DNA of 64,000 nucleotides from Vagococcus fluvialis bH819. Lineage in GTDB: Bacteria > Bacillota > Bacilli > Lactobacillales > Vagococcaceae. The stretch lies in assembly GCF_900163795.1 (NCBI RefSeq), contig NZ_FWFD01000013.1, positions 1-64,000 on the forward strand. The letters are read 5' to 3'. Positions 63,101 through 64,000 of this stretch are shown here, piece after piece (the stretch's first letter is position 1; every line of letters starts with the position of its first letter). The position numbers and the translations under genes are program-made. The notes under the pieces are model-generated. The model made no database searches. It saw nothing but the letters and a program-made list of their open reading frames with translations, and had not been told where the DNA came from.

Positions 63101-64000
63101 TCAGTAAAAGTAGTAGTTAAAGCAGATCAGACAGCTGTGAATGTCCATAACTCTGATCTTTATTTAGGAGCAGATTGGAAAGCTGAAGACAATTTTGATA
63201 GTGCTATCGACAGAAAAGGTGAAAAAATTCCTTTTGAAGAAGTAGAAGTTAAAGGTGACGAGAATGTTAATACTGACAAAGTGGGTGAATATAAAGTAAG
63301 TTATACGTATAGTGGTAAAACTGAAACAGCAGTCATCAAGGTGAAAGAAAAAGAAAATAAAACAGCACTTCATGTTCATGATTCGACATTGATTATAGGT
63401 GAGACAACTTCTTGGAAACCAATTGATAATTTTGATGGATGTTCTGATAAGGATGGTAATAGAGTTAGCTTTGATCAAGTAACTGTTGTTGGAAAAGTTG
63501 ACGTAAAAGAAGCTGATGTTTATGAAGTAACTTATAGTTATGGAGATGTGAGTGAAATTGTACGTGTGACAGTTAAAGAAAAAGAGTATCCAATCGAAAT
63601 TAACGTTCATGATTCGACTGTATTTGTCGGTAGTAATTGGGAAGCTGAACATAATTTTGATAGCTGTTATGATATACATGGAACAGAAGTTGAATATGAT
63701 CAGGTTAGAGTAAACAGTAAGGTAGATATAGAGAATCCTGGTACATACAAAGTGAAGTATACTTTTGAGGGTGTTTCTAAAGAGGCTACAGTAAATGTTG
63801 TTGAACGGATTGATAAGTCAGAAATTAATGTCCATGATTCTAAAATAAATATTGGAGATGATTGGTTTCCAAAACAAAATTTTGATAGTGCTATAGACAA
63901 AGATGGTAAAAATGTTACTTTTGATAAAATAACGGTTGAGGGTCAGGTTGACACTGATAAAAAAGGAACTTATGAAGTAAAATATAAATATGGAACAGAA
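60170..64000 (+). CDS. Giant surface adhesin with Big_3-like repeats and BspA-type leucine-rich domain (3' end off window)
   Basis: At least 1277 codons, with no stop before the window end. A signal peptide is at 1-24 (MNTRKIMVCLSVATLFISPG, cleaved after AMA). A low-complexity linker follows, with a partial BspA-type cap (GTSAWKLDKKGVLHVYSG, ~105-165). Then come four Ig-like modules (~262-590), a second cap (GSSTWYVRDKVLHIG) with DUF285/BspA repeats (~594-777: TTDMSSMFKDC, VTNMNSMFSGT, VTDMGSMFSGN) and at least six more ~78-residue modules of Big_3 style (VHDS..xxG..W...DNFDSA.DKDG..V...V.G.VDT...G.Y.V.Y.Y). It is probably wall-anchored beyond the window and an adhesin. RBS AAAGAGGA. Confidence 0.9.
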   Translation, partial: MNTRKIMVCLSVATLFISPGVAMAEELINKEQVKQIGQSEENNVNTVESSEIENEMTKPNVKPIIPETTNGESAGVQPIINESIILPSKETVTPLIKKEKGTYGTSAWKLDKKGVLHVYSGELPDTPSKSPWISLRSDINKVSLEGSILASENAKQAFLELFQGLRVDKLDRLKVKNNLPVPTNTLIDNSNGQTGQSKTKKNSPSKNQNSNIIGSSKNEVKNKVSSKVPHLSDSRESIRLVDKKIETDKVRAETRAEEGIHLKESSIIVKQGEVWDPRDNLESAYYEEGAELKDVTADVIITDQDGKEVTGTMGKESGEFVITYSYKDLEPKNVTVDVRVRTVDLQLKAETITPGSEWKPEANIASATDEDGKDVSSQVKVKEVFYEDDIFVDTVNTSVPGVYTVVYEYSDEYVTVEKSIKVTVDFYPVVLESISTKPDKPLKFGSQWDPADNFGGGTDKMGKDIDFYEDGVTYTISYNQKKVETVDTTKPGVYNVTYAHQGKKSAVAKVIVDVRRVELVVKDSQIGMGEDWDPIDNIVSCTDKDGVYVNPKNVKSSGTVDTTKQGVYKITYTYDGVSEVAQVTVTEQLDGNLGSSTWYVRDKVLHIGTKSKPQSFPNTTGESPWGVHNKRISKIVFDGQVVANESLKGLFSGLDNVTSIEGFENFDTTNTTDMSSMFKDCRNLTDLNNFTYLYTGKVTNMNSMFSGTSSLKEVDLSNFHTEEVTDMGSMFSGNTNLASLDLSEFDTSKVSRSVGMFSNTNLGTVDFGKHFKVKEDPKLGKPARQQGGIDYWIPVSAPKAGSNDPIYTVKEMNSGLIAGSMKDKYQGALEPVINAHDIELYAGEKWDKKDNFDNATDYRGNKLGVNNLKFEGKVDTKLPGEYPISYTYGDTQKGAATTKEVNVVVKQNQAALVVHDSDIIVGDKWKAEDNIDLERSLDKEGNALQTMDNVKVEGTVNTDKAGTYTVKYSHPDLVKTESVKVVVKADQTAVNVHNSDLYLGADWKAEDNFDSAIDRKGEKIPFEEVEVKGDENVNTDKVGEYKVSYTYSGKTETAVIKVKEKENKTALHVHDSTLIIGETTSWKPIDNFDGCSDKDGNRVSFDQVTVVGKVDVKEADVYEVTYSYGDVSEIVRVTVKEKEYPIEINVHDSTVFVGSNWEAEHNFDSCYDIHGTEVEYDQVRVNSKVDIENPGTYKVKYTFEGVSKEATVNVVERIDKSEINVHDSKINIGDDWFPKQNFDSAIDKDGKNVTFDKITVEGQVDTDKKGTYEVKYKYGTE

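Noticed and set aside
61472-63900. Several minus-strand frames inside the adhesin
   Set aside because: They are shadows of the large plus-strand reading frame, which is open from 60170 to the window end.

Overview
The window is AT-rich, low-GC Gram-positive chromosome. Gene content points to Lactobacillales, most likely Enterococcaceae close to Vagococcus or Enterococcus. The signs are an infC-rpmI-rplT operon with an L20-type leader, spx next to mecA, a ClpP1-like protease, GW-module surface proteins, a DhaS/DhaQ-controlled dihydroxyacetone kinase operon and a Big_3/BspA-type surface protein. The genus is inferred from style, not from a database search.

Layout. 1-2.06 kb holds decayed IS elements: an IS66 transposase with an internal deletion lies against a truncated ISL3 transposase. 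2.1-6.1 kb has a membrane protein, then a Cys-less Rrf2 regulator with a YhgE/Pip protein. 6.1-11.1 kb is the glycerol/dihydroxyacetone region (dhaS, dhaKLM, gldA, dhaQ) with a DhaS operator, promoter and cre-like site. 11.2-20.3 kb has two secreted proteins with the same GW/SH3-like modules, an XRE regulator with two DUF3278 membrane proteins, a pentapeptide-repeat protein and infC-rpmI-rplT. 20.8-22.8 kb has a tautomerase-like protein, an AEC transporter and a Cys-rich small protein. 23.0-26.3 kb is a tight operon of a lipoate-protein ligase and a MetNIQ-like ABC transporter whose ATPase lacks the methionine-sensing domain. 26.9-29.7 kb is nrdDG. 29.9-40.4 kb has a surface protein, an SMR transporter, a Bce-type two-component/ABC module with an extra lipoprotein, YfhO and an M42 aminopeptidase. 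40.6-45.8 kb holds two ABC exporter systems, the second with a TetR regulator and twin operators. 46.1-51.9 kb has yhfI-lplJ, a ClpP1-like protease, trpS, spx, mecA and gtrA. 52.0-55.8 kb is nrdHIEF, 56.2-59.0 kb is feoAB plus a small Cys-rich partner, then a hypothetical gene, tRNA-Lys(CTT) and the first 1277 codons of a giant surface adhesin that runs off the window.

Shared control is visible. Paired NrdR-box-like sites precede both the anaerobic (nrdDG) and aerobic (nrdHIEF) ribonucleotide reductases. A Fur-like box sits at the feo promoter. Two lipoate ligases occur in different contexts. Spx, MecA and a ClpP paralogue sit within 3 kb of each other.

The most unusual feature is a family of intergenic repeats of about 105-125 bp that fold into a nested hairpin. 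Full copies follow metQ (a 124-bp tandem array), an ABC ATPase gene, lplJ and nrdF, and one lies between nrdH and feoA. Half-length relatives follow dhaS, the pentapeptide gene and the AEC transporter. The stems covary between copies, and all but one copy lie in sense orientation directly after a stop codon. This suggests a transcribed 3'-UTR or terminator-like structured element. I do not recognise it as a described family.
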